Assembly (NCBI GenBank): GCA_016705335.1
Contig: JADIYN010000033.1
Span: forward strand, 1 to 49,397
DNA from: Draconibacterium sp.
Lineage (GTDB): Bacteria > Bacteroidota > Bacteroidia > Bacteroidales > Prolixibacteraceae
DNA: 49,397 bases
Direction: 5' to 3'
Positions 9,630-19,162 of this stretch are shown piece by piece. The number at the start of each line of letters is the position of its first letter. Positions within the stretch are counted from its first letter, which is position 1. The translations under genes were made by a program, and so were the position numbers. The notes under the pieces were generated by a model. That model was given only the letters and a program-made list of their open reading frames with translations, was not told the DNA's origin and searched no databases.

Positions 9630-10194
9630 AGAAAGTATTACAAAAGAAGAACTGACCGATTTACCTCTACGGTGGTTTGATGGTGAAATAGTTGTTGTTG
9701 ATAATAAGGAAAAACTGGATCAGGCTGTTGATATTCTTTCGAAAGCCCAAATAATCGGATTTGATACTGAAACCAAACCTGCCTTTAAAAAAGGGGTTTT
9801 CAATAAAGTTGCTTTGTTGCAGCTTTCGGTTAAAAACCAGGCCTTTTTGTTCAGAATAAACAAAATTGGACTTCCGGTTGAAATTTGTAAAATACTGGCA
9901 AATCCAAAAATAATAAAACCCGGTGTTGCCATAAACGATGATATTAAGGCTTTGAACAAAATAAAGGCTTTTATTCCCAACGGTTTTGTTGAACTTCAGG
10001 ATCACGCCAAAGCATTGGGTATTACCGATTTCAGTTTAAAAAAATTGGCAGCTATTACCTGTGGCTTTCGCATTTCAAAAGGTCAGCAACTTTCCAATTG
10101 GGAAGCAGAAGTTTTAACTGAAGCACAACAAATTTATGCTGCAACCGATGCATGGGTAGCGCTAGAAATTTTCGAAAATTTTTCAAAAAATTAA
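9619..10194 (+). CDS. 3'-5' exonuclease, DEDDy family
   Basis: About 191 residues from ATG 9619 (MMFKESITKEEL). The DnaQ/RNase D-type fold shows Exo I (GFDTETKP, acidic Asp and Glu), Exo II (AINDDIKALNK) and Exo III (YAATDAW, the Tyr and Asp of the DEDDy type). It removes nucleotides from 3' ends of DNA or RNA; substrate is not known. It overlaps the DUF5063 gene and is followed 3 bp later by the rRNA methyltransferase, so a three-gene operon is likely. The apparent fusion with DUF5063 is discussed as a probable artefact. Confidence 0.88.
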   Translation: MMFKESITKEELTDLPLRWFDGEIVVVDNKEKLDQAVDILSKAQIIGFDTETKPAFKKGVFNKVALLQLSVKNQAFLFRINKIGLPVEICKILANPKIIKPGVAINDDIKALNKIKAFIPNGFVELQDHAKALGITDFSLKKLAAITCGFRISKGQQLSNWEAEVLTEAQQIYAATDAWVALEIFENFSKN

Positions 10195-10197
10195 ATT

Positions 10198-11387
10198 ATG
10201 CCCGTTAAAACTGCAAGGTTTTTTTCTTAAGCCCGGAAAAGAACAATCTCTGAAACGATTTCATCCATGGGTTTTTTCGGGAGCCATTGCCAAAGCTGAG
10301 GGCAAACCGCAGGAAGGTGATCTGGTAAATGTGTTTGCATCAAATGGCGAATTTCTGGCACTGGGTCATTTTCAGGTTGGCTCAATTGCAGTGCGCATTT
10401 TATCGTTTGAACCTGCCGAGATTAATTATGATTTTTGGAAATCAAAAATTGAAAAGGCCTGGAATGCGGAAATCATTGGGGTTAACAGATAATTCTGAAA
10501 CCAACGTTTTTAGATTGGTTCATGCCGAAGGAGATGGAATGCCCGGTTTGGTAATTGATTTTTATAATGGTACTGCAGTTATCCAAACACACACAGTAGG
10601 TATGTTTTTGGTGCAGGAAATGCTTGTTGAGGCATTAAAGGAAGTGTTGGGGGATAAGTTGAAAGCTGTTTATGACAAAAGCGGCAAATCGCTTCCATAC
10701 AAAGCTGAAATATCAGCAGAAGATAGTTATCTGTTTGGGGATGACAGTGAAAAGGAAGTTTCTGAATACGGCCTGCGTTTTAAAGTTGACTGGGTTGAAG
10801 GCCAAAAAACCGGATTTTTTATCGATCAGCGGGAAAATCGTTTTTTGGTACAGCAATTTGCCAAAAACCGCGATGTACTGAACATGTTTTGCTACACAGG
10901 TGGTTTTTCATTTTATGCTATGAAAGGTGGTGCACGGCTGGTACATTCAGTTGATTCGTCGGCAAAAGCAATTGAACTGACAAAACAGAATGTTGAACTG
11001 AATTTTGAAGGCGATACTCGTCATGAAGCTTTTGCTGCCGATGGTTTTGAATTTATGCGCGATATAAAAGATAAATACGACCTGATTATACTTGATCCAC
11101 CTGCATTTGCCAAACATCGTGATGCTGTTCAACAGGCTTTACAGGCTTACAAAAGAATAAATACAAGGGCTTTTGAGCAAATTAGAAGCGGTGGTATTGT
11201 TTTTACTTTTTCGTGTTCTCAGGTTGTATCGAAAGAAAAATTCAGGGAAGCCGTGTTTTCTGCAGCAGCAATATCTGGTCGTAATATACGCATACTGCAT
11301 CAGCTAACGCAACCAGCCGACCATCCGGTAAGTATTTACCACCTGGAAGGTGAGTATCTGAAAGGATTAGTTTTGTATGTGGAGTAG
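10198..11387 (+). CDS. rlmI: Class I rRNA methyltransferase, RlmI-like, with N-terminal PUA domain (two indels)
   Basis: An S-adenosylmethionine-dependent 23S rRNA cytosine-C5 methyltransferase of the RlmI/RlmK-like family. Repaired, it starts MPVKLQGFFLKPGKEQSLKR and has an N-terminal PUA-type RNA-binding domain (HPWVFSGAI), a central domain (VHAEGDGMPGLVIDFY), SAM motif I (NMFCYTGGFSFYAMKGGA), motif IV (DPPAFAKHRD) and the Cys-containing TFSCSQ segment. There is an extra A in the A4 run near 10207 and an extra G near 10464; both are needed for the continuous ~396-residue protein, which is the normal family length. The exact target base cannot be told from sequence alone. Confidence 0.85.
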
Positions 11388-11548
11388 GAGAGAAGGGAAT
11401 GAAAGAATGATTGAAGGATTGATTGAATGATTGATTGAATATTTGAAAATATCCGGTGTTCGGTATTAAAATAAAAACATTAATCGTGAAAATTGGTTAT
11501 TGGTTTTTGGATATAACTTCCATTAATGTATTTTAAAATTGAAATGAT

Positions 11549-12262
11549 ATGAAGGGACAAGGACTTGCTGATGGTTTAAATAAAAGTTTATCAGGAAAAA
11601 CAATTGTTGAAACATTGGGTTTTTTAACTGAAAATCACCCTGGGAAAGTAATTTTTACAACAAGTTTTGGTTACGAAGACCAGGTAATTACAGATATTAT
11701 TTTCAAGAACAATTTCGATATAAAAGTTATTACACTTGATACAGGCCGGCTCTTCCCTGAAACCTATAAAGTTTATAACAGCACACTCGATAAATACAAA
11801 AAACCGATTTCTGTATATTTTCCACCAACTGAAAAGGTTGAGGAAATGGTTAACAAAAAAGGGCCGTTCAGTTTTTACGAATCGCTTGAAAACCGCAAAG
11901 AGTGTTGTTTTATTAGAAAGGTAATTCCACTGAAAAGAGCACTTGCCGGGAACGATATCTGGATTACAGGTTTACGTGCCTCACAATCGGAAAACCGCAG
12001 CGACATGAAAAGTTTTGAATGGGATGAAGGCAATCAAATTATCAAGTACAATCCTTTGCTGGATTGGAGTTTGGAAGAAACAATTCTATATATAAAGGAA
12101 AATAATGTACCGTACAATGTGCTGCATGACAAAGGTTTTGTAAGTATCGGCTGCCAGCCGTGTACACGAGCAATTCAGCCTGGTGAAGATTTCCGTGCCG
12201 GACGCTGGTGGTGGGAACAAAACTCAGGTAAAGAGTGCGGGTTGCATGAAACAGGTCATTAG
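11549..12262 (+). CDS. cysH: Thioredoxin-dependent APS/PAPS reductase, [4Fe-4S] type
   Basis: A 237-residue cytoplasmic enzyme of assimilatory sulfate reduction that reduces (phospho)adenylyl sulfate to sulfite. The PP-loop-type N-terminus (TSFGYEDQV) and LDTGRLFPET are present. Two cysteine pairs, Cys119-Cys120 and Cys202-x2-Cys205, are the iron-sulfur ligands that separate APS-type reductases from E. coli-type PAPS reductase; Cys230 in KECGLH is the catalytic cysteine. It therefore likely prefers APS (family knowledge). No other cys genes are near. Upstream, 11395-11447 is a low-complexity stretch of GATTGAAT-like repeats. Confidence 0.93.
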   Translation: MKGQGLADGLNKSLSGKTIVETLGFLTENHPGKVIFTTSFGYEDQVITDIIFKNNFDIKVITLDTGRLFPETYKVYNSTLDKYKKPISVYFPPTEKVEEMVNKKGPFSFYESLENRKECCFIRKVIPLKRALAGNDIWITGLRASQSENRSDMKSFEWDEGNQIIKYNPLLDWSLEETILYIKENNVPYNVLHDKGFVSIGCQPCTRAIQPGEDFRAGRWWWEQNSGKECGLHETGH

Positions 12263-12274
12263 CGATGCCAACTT

Positions 12275-12469
12275 TTACATGTCATGAAAAAATTGGTAAT
12301 GACTTATAAGGTAACCGGTGGAATTGATATAGACAATACGATTTTCCGGATGAGATAAGGGTCTTCTGATAAAAGCAGTGGGCCTTTTTATTTTTGTTAA
12401 ATAATGACTTTGAAAGCGCCAGCCTATTTCGTCAAAATAAAATACTTCAAGCATTTCCTTTTTTGCCAT
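12275..12469 (-). CDS. Small hypothetical protein (64 aa)
   Basis: A 64-residue open frame on the minus strand, tail to tail with cysH (12 bp apart). I do not recognise a family. In favour of a real gene: a perfect minus-strand -7 element (12494-12501) lies 25 bp before the ATG, codon use is ordinary, and it fills an otherwise empty gap. It is aromatic- and basic-rich (motif FYFDEIGWRFQ) with no signal peptide or membrane segment. It could still be chance. Confidence 0.4.
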   Translation of the reverse strand: MAKKEMLEVFYFDEIGWRFQSHYLTKIKRPTAFIRRPLSHPENRIVYINSTGYLISHYQFFHDM

Positions 12470-12493
12470 TTTTTAATGACAATGCCGGAAATA

Positions 12494-12501
12494 CAAAACT
12501 A
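12494..12501 (-). promoter_or_regulatory. Minus-strand -7 element for the small ORF
   Basis: The plus-strand bases CAAAACTA read TAGTTTTG on the minus strand, an exact TAnnTTTG match, 25 bp before the start at 12469. Confidence 0.4.
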
Positions 12502-12566
12502 TTAGCTTACTATTTTTGTCTGTTGTCTCTTTTTTAACTATTTCTGAATGTTTTATATTCACAGAA

Positions 12567-12594
12567 TTTGATACATCAAAATTTTGTAAATTTG
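12567..12594 (+). promoter_or_regulatory. Promoter of the ThuA-oxidoreductase pair
   Basis: TTTG at 12567-12570 and TAAATTTG at 12587-12594 match the Bacteroidetes -33 and -7 elements with a 16-bp spacer, slightly short. The -7 element lies 17 bp before the ATG at 12612. This makes the longer open frame from 12516 unlikely as the start. Confidence 0.55.
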
Positions 12595-12611
12595 GAAACA
12601 ACTTTAAACCG

Positions 12612-13355
12612 ATGAGATATTATTTGATCCTATCATCTTTGTTTCTGCTGAACATAAATCTTTTTTCAGAAAATAGTAAATTGATACGTGTGCTGGTTTT
12701 AAGTGGCCGGAACAACCATGAATGGCAGCAAACAACTCATGTTTTGGTAAATATTCTGTCTGAATCCCAAAAATTTTCCATAAAAATTACAGAATTGCCG
12801 GATACACTCACTAATGCTGATTTTTCACAAACCGATGTTGTCGTGTCAAATTGGAATTCATGGCCCGAAAATGATTTGCGATGGCCGGTAGAATCAGAAC
12901 TGGCGCTTCTTCAATTTATTAAAAATGGTGGAGGTTTTGTCACTTTTCATGCTTCTTCATCGGCATTTTATAACTGGCCCGAGTTTCAAAAAATTAGTAC
13001 AGCAGCATGGATTATGGACTCAACATATCATAACAAACCTTCTGAAACAAGAATAACGATAATCAGTAAAACGCATCCTGTTACAAAAGGAATTAACGAT
13101 TTTGATATTTTCGATGAGTTGTGGATTCAGGCTGCTGAAAACCCTGAATTTGAAGTACTTGGAGCTGCTACGAAAAAAGGAATATCTGAAACTGAAATTA
13201 AACCACAACCAGCTATTATGGTTGCCGGTTATGGAAAAGGCAGAATATTTCATACAATTCTTGGGCACGATATTAATGCGATTCAAAATCCCGGATTTAG
13301 CTCTTTAATAATTAATGCAACCGAATGGACTGCAACAGGAAAAGTTACGCAATAA
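12612..13355 (+). CDS. ThuA-like domain secreted protein
   Basis: About 247 residues with an N-terminal signal peptide (MRYYLILSSLFLLNINLFS) and a ThuA-like (trehalose-utilisation) class I glutamine-amidotransferase-like fold: VLVLSGRNNHEW, GGGFVTFHASSSAF, SKTHPVTKGI, GYGKGRIFHTILGHD. The start at 12612 gives a good signal peptide and fits the promoter; the frame is open back to 12516. It is followed 45 bp later by a Gfo/Idh/MocA oxidoreductase. ThuA-type proteins and such oxidoreductases often occur together with DUF1080 proteins in 3-keto-glycoside metabolism; a role in sugar processing outside the cytoplasm is inferred. Confidence 0.85.
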   Translation: MRYYLILSSLFLLNINLFSENSKLIRVLVLSGRNNHEWQQTTHVLVNILSESQKFSIKITELPDTLTNADFSQTDVVVSNWNSWPENDLRWPVESELALLQFIKNGGGFVTFHASSSAFYNWPEFQKISTAAWIMDSTYHNKPSETRITIISKTHPVTKGINDFDIFDELWIQAAENPEFEVLGAATKKGISETEIKPQPAIMVAGYGKGRIFHTILGHDINAIQNPGFSSLIINATEWTATGKVTQ

Positions 13356-13400
13356 AGAATGTTTAAACCAGAATAAAATTATAAACTTAAATCAACTACT

Positions 13401-14738
13401 ATGAACAACCGGCATTCGAGAAGACATTTTTTAAAAACTTCAACCACTGGAGTTGCAGGATTAATTGCGATTCCAACAATTTTATCATCGTGCGCGAAAG
13501 GTGCAAATGACAGGATTTTAATTGGTCATATAGGCGTAGGTTCGCGTGGACAGGATGAACTTGTGAATTATTTTTTGCCTTTGGAAAGCGCTTTTCAGGC
13601 TGCTTCCTGCGATCCTTTTACCGATAGGCGCGAGAATGTTGCAAGCCATATTAATGCCTTTTACAGGGATAAAGGAATAAAAGCACCAGAATGCAAATCT
13701 TACCTACGGTTTGAAGATATTCTCGAAAGAAAAGATATTGATGCGGTACACATTACTACTCCCGACCACTGGCATGTTCCGCTGGCCATTAAAGCTGCCC
13801 GGGCAGGAAAACATATCATGCTTGCCAAACCTCTCGGATTAAGTTATTCTGATTATAAAATTCTTGAAAAAGAACTGATTGCCAATAATGTGAAGTTTCA
13901 TTACGGTACACAGCAACGAACACTTGAGCACATGAAATTGGGCATAGAGATGATAAAAGAGGGCTTAATTGGAGAGATTGACCGCATTGAAGTTTGGGCG
14001 CCTGGTTATAATCCTGTTGAGTCACCGGTTTGTAATGAAGTTCCGGTTCCGGAAACTTTTGATTACGATCGCTGGACTGGTCCTGCGCCTTTAAATCCAT
14101 ACTGTCCGGAGCGGGTAACAAATAATGGTTCATGGTTTCAGTGGGATTACAGCATAGGTTTCCTTGGAGGTTGGGGCGCACACCCATTGGATGTAATGAT
14201 TTGGGGTATGAAAGAAAAACTGAACGGAAAATATACTTGCGAAGGAACCGGTGGATTTTGGCAACCGGGCGGAATATACAACAACATAAGGGCATGGGAT
14301 ATAAATATTGAGTACGGCACGGGAGTAAAATTACATTTTATGGATACTGACGGTGCAAACAGTTCGGGGATGCTAAACCATTTGCCGCTCAAAGATGGTA
14401 ACGGCACTACTTTTTATGGCTCAAAAGGATGGATTTCACTTGGTAGAAACTCAGCACAATCCGATATCCCTGAAATAAATTCGAAATTGAATGAAAAGGA
14501 AGTAAGGGGTGAAAATAATACAATGGGACAACTGTTTGTTGATGTGGTAAAGGGAAATATTCCGGAAGCTTGTCCATTGGAAGAAGCTATTCTTTCTGAC
14601 ACGGTAAGTCACATGAGTAATATTGCAATTCGAACAGAAAGGAAGATTAACTGGGATCCAAATATAGGTGAAGTTGTTGGAGATGCCGAAGCAAACAGTT
14701 GGTTTTACAGGCAACACAGAGAATCTTATGCTGTTTAA
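13401..14738 (+). CDS. Gfo/Idh/MocA family oxidoreductase with Tat-type leader
   Basis: A 445-residue NAD(P)-dependent oxidoreductase of the glucose-fructose oxidoreductase family. The N-terminus has a twin-arginine leader (SRRHFLKTSTTGVAG) and a lipobox-like LSSC, so it is likely exported folded with cofactor and may be anchored. The Rossmann part shows IGHIGVGSRGQ and TTPDHWHVPLAIKAARAGKHIMLAKPL, where the usual EKP is AKP; the substrate domain shows GGWGAHPLDVMIWGM with the catalytic His and Asp. With the preceding ThuA-like gene it forms a pair, probably oxidising a sugar or glycoside at C3 (inference from family members). Confidence 0.9.
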   Translation: MNNRHSRRHFLKTSTTGVAGLIAIPTILSSCAKGANDRILIGHIGVGSRGQDELVNYFLPLESAFQAASCDPFTDRRENVASHINAFYRDKGIKAPECKSYLRFEDILERKDIDAVHITTPDHWHVPLAIKAARAGKHIMLAKPLGLSYSDYKILEKELIANNVKFHYGTQQRTLEHMKLGIEMIKEGLIGEIDRIEVWAPGYNPVESPVCNEVPVPETFDYDRWTGPAPLNPYCPERVTNNGSWFQWDYSIGFLGGWGAHPLDVMIWGMKEKLNGKYTCEGTGGFWQPGGIYNNIRAWDINIEYGTGVKLHFMDTDGANSSGMLNHLPLKDGNGTTFYGSKGWISLGRNSAQSDIPEINSKLNEKEVRGENNTMGQLFVDVVKGNIPEACPLEEAILSDTVSHMSNIAIRTERKINWDPNIGEVVGDAEANSWFYRQHRESYAV

Positions 14739-14945
14739 ATTTTTATAATCATCGAACTCTGTAAAACATTCGCAGGGTGTTTTAAAGTCAGGCTGGTTTA
14801 CTGAAAAATTCAAATAAACAGGAAATACATTGGCAATAAACCCATTGATTGTTGAAAGTTAATACCTCTTTGAAAAATGGGAATTCAGAGTTAAGGTTTT
14901 TTGCCGGTGTGTTTCCTGCAATTAAATATTTCAATACTTTTCATT

Positions 14946-15879
14946 TTAGTGTTCTTCGTTAAATAATCTTCCCTGCCATGTTTCCCGTTCAGCTAATCGT
15001 TTTTCAACTTTGGCAACAAACTCAGTTTGGCGCGACCAACAATTTCTCGGGAGCTTCGGTAACAAAACGTTCAACAATGATTTCAGGATTTAACAATTCG
15101 AGATAATCAATAACAAGTTCTACATATTCATCAACGGTAAAAAGATGAAAGTAATCGGGGTTTTCAGCATATTGTTTTTCCATTACTGTTTTCCGATGAA
15201 CCTGTAACTGGTGTAATTTCAGGTTATTAACGGGTAATTTCGAAATCACCCGCGCTTGTTCCAACCAATCTTCCCGATTTTCACCTGGCAAGCCAAGAAT
15301 AAGGTGGGCACAATTGTTGATTCCTCTTTTTGCCGTTTCTTCAATTGCCCAAACAGAATCAGCAAAAGTATGGCCCCTGTTCACACTTTCCAACGATTTA
15401 TCTAAATGCGATTCAAGCCCAATCTCAAGCATTACATAAACCTTCTTTTGAAGTTCCTCTAAATAATTAAGCAATTCGGGAAAAATGCAATCAGGCCTTG
15501 TTGAAATTACCAAACCTATAATTTTTGGGTGCTGCAGAGCCTCTTCATACAATTGTTTCAATTCTTCTAAAGACTTGTATGTATTAGAGTACGCTTGAAA
15601 ATAAGCAATGAATTTCATCGATTCGTATTTCTTTGAGAAAAAAGCAACACCATCCTCAACCTGTTTTGAAACACTATTTAAAAGGTTAGTGTAAGTTGGT
15701 TTGAATGTTTTGTTATTACAGTATGTACAGCCGCCCCTTGCTTTTGTCCCGTCACGGTTGGGGCAGGTAAAACCAGCGTCAACCGACACTTTTTGCACCC
15801 TTTCCGAAAACTTACTCCTAAAATAAGTTGAAAAATCATTGTACCGTTTATTGTGCCCCCAAACAAATTCCTTCGCCAT
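14946..15879 (-). CDS. Radical SAM protein, YhcC family (frameshift near the 3' end)
   Basis: About 310 residues after repair. It belongs to the YhcC/TIGR01212 radical SAM family, whose function is not established. The cluster-binding motif is Cys39-x11-Cys51-x2-Cys54 (GFTCPNRDGTKARGGCTYC), followed by STRPDC, EIGLES and HLILGLPGE. The open frame stops at 15022 after LLVAPN, but an indel near 15030 restores the conserved tail EFVAKVEKRLAERETWQG, ending at the stop at 14946. A minus-strand -7 element lies just upstream. It is transcribed alone and diverges from the DUF4301 gene. Confidence 0.88.
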
Positions 15880-15901
15880 TTCTCATTCTTTTTTGAACTT
15901 T

Positions 15902-15909
15902 CAAAAGTA
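15902..15909 (-). promoter_or_regulatory. -7 element of the radical SAM gene
   Basis: CAAAAGTA on the plus strand reads TACTTTTG on the minus strand, an exact consensus match 23 bp before the ATG at 15879. Confidence 0.55.
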
Positions 15910-16046
15910 GCTAAAAATCAGAGATGCAGGAAATCCGGCATATCGTGTTGAAAAAATATTTAAAACTTTAAGCCTTCAAATCTTGTTTGAGTGTTTGATA
16001 TTGAAATAAGATTTCTAATTTTAAAAAAACCATAAAAGTAAGATTC

Positions 16047-17576
16047 ATGTTTTCTACAAAAGATAAAAAACAGATTGAAAGCCGTGGAAGTGAACTTCAT
16101 ACAGTACTTGTACAAATTGAAAACTTCAAAACCGGTTTCCCTTATCTGCAAATCATTGATGCTGCAACTGTTGGAAATGGCATAATCAGGTTAAATGAAA
16201 ACGACCTCGAAAAAGTGGTTGATTTGTATGAAGAAAAAGTTGAACACGGTATCAGGCCGTTAAAATTTATCCCGGCATCGGGTGCTGCAAGCCGCATGTT
16301 TAAAGATCTTTATGAAGCACTTGAATCTTATGGAAAATCGAATTCAAACGATATTTTGAATACAAATAAAGGCGCTAAACAATATATTGAAGGTTTTGAA
16401 AATTTTGCTTTTGCAGCCGAATTAAAATCTGTAATTCAAAAAAATGAAGCCGAATTAAGTGATAAAAACAAAATAGATTTTCTGCTAAACGAAAAAGGAC
16501 TGAATTATGGTTCTTTGCCAAAAGGTCTTTTAAAATTTCACAAATACAAAAATGGTGAACGCACACCATTTGAAGAACATCTTGTTGAGGGCGCATCTTA
16601 TGCAAAAGACGGAAACGGAAAAGTTCGATTGCACTTTACTGTTTCACCTGAGCATCAGAAGGGTTTTGAGGAGTTGTTGAAGGAAATTGTCGCGAATTAT
16701 GAAAATGAATTAGGCGTTACTTTTGAACTTGCATTTAGTCAGCAAAAACCATCTACCGATACAATTGCCGTTGACATGAAAAATGAACCATTCCGCGAAA
16801 GTGACGGAAGTTTGCTTTTCAGGCCAGCCGGGCATGGTGCACTGATTGAAAATTTAAACGACATTAACGCCGACATTATCTTTATTAAAAATATCGACAA
16901 TGTGGTTCCTGACAGATTAAAAAAACCTACTGTAGATTATAAAAAAGCTTTGGCCGGAGTGTTGCTGAAAACACAGGAAAAGCTGTTTTTTTATCAAAAA
17001 GAGTTAAACGAAAAACATCCGGTTGCGCTCGACAGTGCTTTTTTGGCTGCTGCATCTGCATTTCTTGAAAATACTTTAAACACAAAACCCGAATCAAGCC
17101 AGTATTATACCGAAAAAGAACAGTTGTACCATTATTTGAAAGAAAAATACAACCGTCCGTTGAGAGTATGCGGAATGGTAAAAAATGAAGGTGAACCCGG
17201 AGGCGGACCATTTTGGGCAAAAAACAGCGATGGTACTGTTTCGTTGCAGGTAGTTGAAAGTTCTCAGATTGATATTGAAAGCGTTCAGCAACAGACCATG
17301 GCAAAACATGCAACACATTTCAATCCGGTCGATTTGGTGTGCGCAGTTAAAAATTATAAGGGCGAAAAATATAATCTTTCTGAATTTACAGATCCTGCGA
17401 CAGGTTTCATTTCAAAAAAATCGAAAGACGGTAAAGAACTGAAAGCGCAGGAATTGCCCGGACTTTGGAACGGTGCCATGAGTAACTGGAACACACTTTT
17501 TGTTGAAGTGCCTATTGAAACATTTAACCCTGTAAAAACGGTGAATGACTTATTACGCGAACAACACTTGGGTTAG
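16047..17576 (+). CDS. DUF4301 family protein
   Basis: A 509-residue soluble protein matching DUF4301, a family I know mainly from Bacteroidota, function unknown. The segment FIPASGAASRMFKDLYEAL (residues about 74-92) resembles the phosphate-binding loop of sugar nucleotidyltransferases (GxGxRM followed by Lys). Further along are FRPAGHGALIENLNDINADIIFIKNIDNVVPDR and CGMVKNEGEPGGGPFWA, also like NTP-transferase loops. An activated-sugar or nucleotide-binding role is inference. The frame is intact. It lies 53 bp before the TPR gene. Confidence 0.85.
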   Translation: MFSTKDKKQIESRGSELHTVLVQIENFKTGFPYLQIIDAATVGNGIIRLNENDLEKVVDLYEEKVEHGIRPLKFIPASGAASRMFKDLYEALESYGKSNSNDILNTNKGAKQYIEGFENFAFAAELKSVIQKNEAELSDKNKIDFLLNEKGLNYGSLPKGLLKFHKYKNGERTPFEEHLVEGASYAKDGNGKVRLHFTVSPEHQKGFEELLKEIVANYENELGVTFELAFSQQKPSTDTIAVDMKNEPFRESDGSLLFRPAGHGALIENLNDINADIIFIKNIDNVVPDRLKKPTVDYKKALAGVLLKTQEKLFFYQKELNEKHPVALDSAFLAAASAFLENTLNTKPESSQYYTEKEQLYHYLKEKYNRPLRVCGMVKNEGEPGGGPFWAKNSDGTVSLQVVESSQIDIESVQQQTMAKHATHFNPVDLVCAVKNYKGEKYNLSEFTDPATGFISKKSKDGKELKAQELPGLWNGAMSNWNTLFVEVPIETFNPVKTVNDLLREQHLG

Positions 17577-17601
17577 TTTTTCATTATATCAGTTGAATTG
17601 T

Positions 17602-17609
17602 TAATTTTG
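17602..17609 (+). promoter_or_regulatory. -7 element before the TPR gene
   Basis: TAATTTTG matches TAnnTTTG and lies 20 bp before the start at 17629, in the 52-bp gap after the DUF4301 gene. Confidence 0.5.
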
Positions 17610-17628
17610 CAAACTGAATTTTGAGGAT

Positions 17629-19091
17629 ATGATGGAGGAAAGAGATAATTACTGGGACGATGACACACTTGAAGCGGTAAACCGTTTTAAAAGGTCGCTC
17701 ATTTCGGGGAATCACAAGTATTTTGATGTTTCCGAATTTGAAGCTATCGTTGAACAGTTGTTAGACGAAGGGGATTTGAACGGCTCGGAAATTGCTGCCG
17801 AACAGGGAATCAAAATCCACCCGAATGCACTGCCACTCCAGCTAAAGTATGCCCAGATTTTAATCAACAAAGGTCTTTATGAAAAGTCGTTGAAATTCCT
17901 TCAAACCGCCGAAAAAGTTGATTCGAATAATCCTGATGTTCACCTCCTGAAAGGTTCGGCTCAAATGGTTTTAGGTAAAGAAACGGAGGCACTTCTGTCA
18001 TTTCGGAATGCAATAAAATATGCCGGTACTGAAATTGATGATATCCTTTATCAAATCGGGTCAACCTATGTTCAGATTGGAAATATTCCAAAGGCATTGC
18101 ATTATTTTGAAAAAGCGGTAAAGGCAAATCCGCTTAACGATATGGCTTTGTATGATTTAGGTTTTTCTACGACCAGGAAAACAAACTGAAAAAAAAGCAT
18201 TAAATATTACAATTTATATCTCGATATCGACCCGTTCAACCAATATGTTTGGTTCAATCTGGGTACAGTTTACAACAAAATTGAAGAACACGATAAAGCA
18301 ATTGATGCCTACGAATTTGCATATGCTTTGAATGATGAATTTCATATGGCGCTTTTTAATATTGGAAATGCACTTGCCAATGCCGAAAAATATGAAGAAG
18401 CCATTAAAAAATACAATGAATTTTTGGAAATCGAACCTAAAAATGATGAGGCTTATTGTTATATCGGCGAATGTTATTTGAACATTGAAGACTATGCTAA
18501 ATCACGGCATTATTATAATCTCGCTATTAATTTAAACGAAAATAATGATACAGCCCTTTTTGGAATTGGATTGATTTTGTGGATTGAGCAAAACTTTGAG
18601 TTAAGTATAAATTTTATCAAAAAAGCTATTAAACTGGATGAAGAAAATTCAGAATACTGGCTGACACTTGGAAAAATCAATAAGGATTTTAATCAAAAGT
18701 CAAATGCTGTTGCGGCTTTAAGAAAAGCAGCGCAGATTGAACCTGAAAACATTGAAATCTGGTTTACCTGGGCTGATGTATATCTTAAATTCGAAGACAA
18801 GGAAAATACAGAAAAAATTTTAAGAAAGGCTATTGAAAAAAGCCACAACGCCATATTAAAATACCGCCTTGTTGATTTGTTAATGGAGCAAAAAAGACAA
18901 ACTGAAGCTTACGAATTGCTCTCTTTTGCGTTGATGCAGGATTTTGAACAGGTTGAATTCTTGTTTGAAATGAACCCGAAGCTGAGGAAAAACAAAAAAT
19001 TATCCAAATAGTTGACGATTTCAGGAAATATTATAAAAATAGCCTGAATGCCGGTACCAATCCAATAATTATTACCAGCAAATTGTTTTAA
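17629..19091 (+). CDS. Tetratricopeptide-repeat protein (indels)
   Basis: A soluble protein of about 487 residues made almost wholly of TPR helices (for example LKGSAQMVLGKETEALLSFRNAI, GSTYVQIGNIPKALHYFEKAVKANP, GECYLNIEDYAKSRHYYNLAI). TPR arrays bind peptides or partner proteins; the partner is unknown. A stop at 18187 is caused by a compensating pair, a T lost near 18167 and an A gained in the A8 run at 18190; repairing both gives LGFSYDQENKLKKSIKYY. A further indel near 18970 changes the end: repaired, it continues EAEEKQKIIQIVDDFRKYY and stops at 19089-19091. No signal peptide, so cytoplasmic. Confidence 0.85.
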
Positions 19092-19162
19092 GAAACATTA
19101 ATCCTGATTTATTCAGGTGGAGTTTAATTAGTCAAACAAAATCAAAAATAACAACATAATTA

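Noticed and set aside
11395..11447. Possible tandem-repeat regulatory element of GATTGAAT units before cysH
   Set aside because: The units are irregular and low in complexity; no consistent period or symmetry supports a site.
12370..12400. Terminator after cysH
   Set aside because: There is a T run but no convincing stem; the bases also fall inside the minus-strand small ORF.
12516..12611. Upstream extension of the ThuA-like protein
   Set aside because: The open frame reaches 12516, but the promoter lies inside this stretch and the signal peptide begins at 12612.
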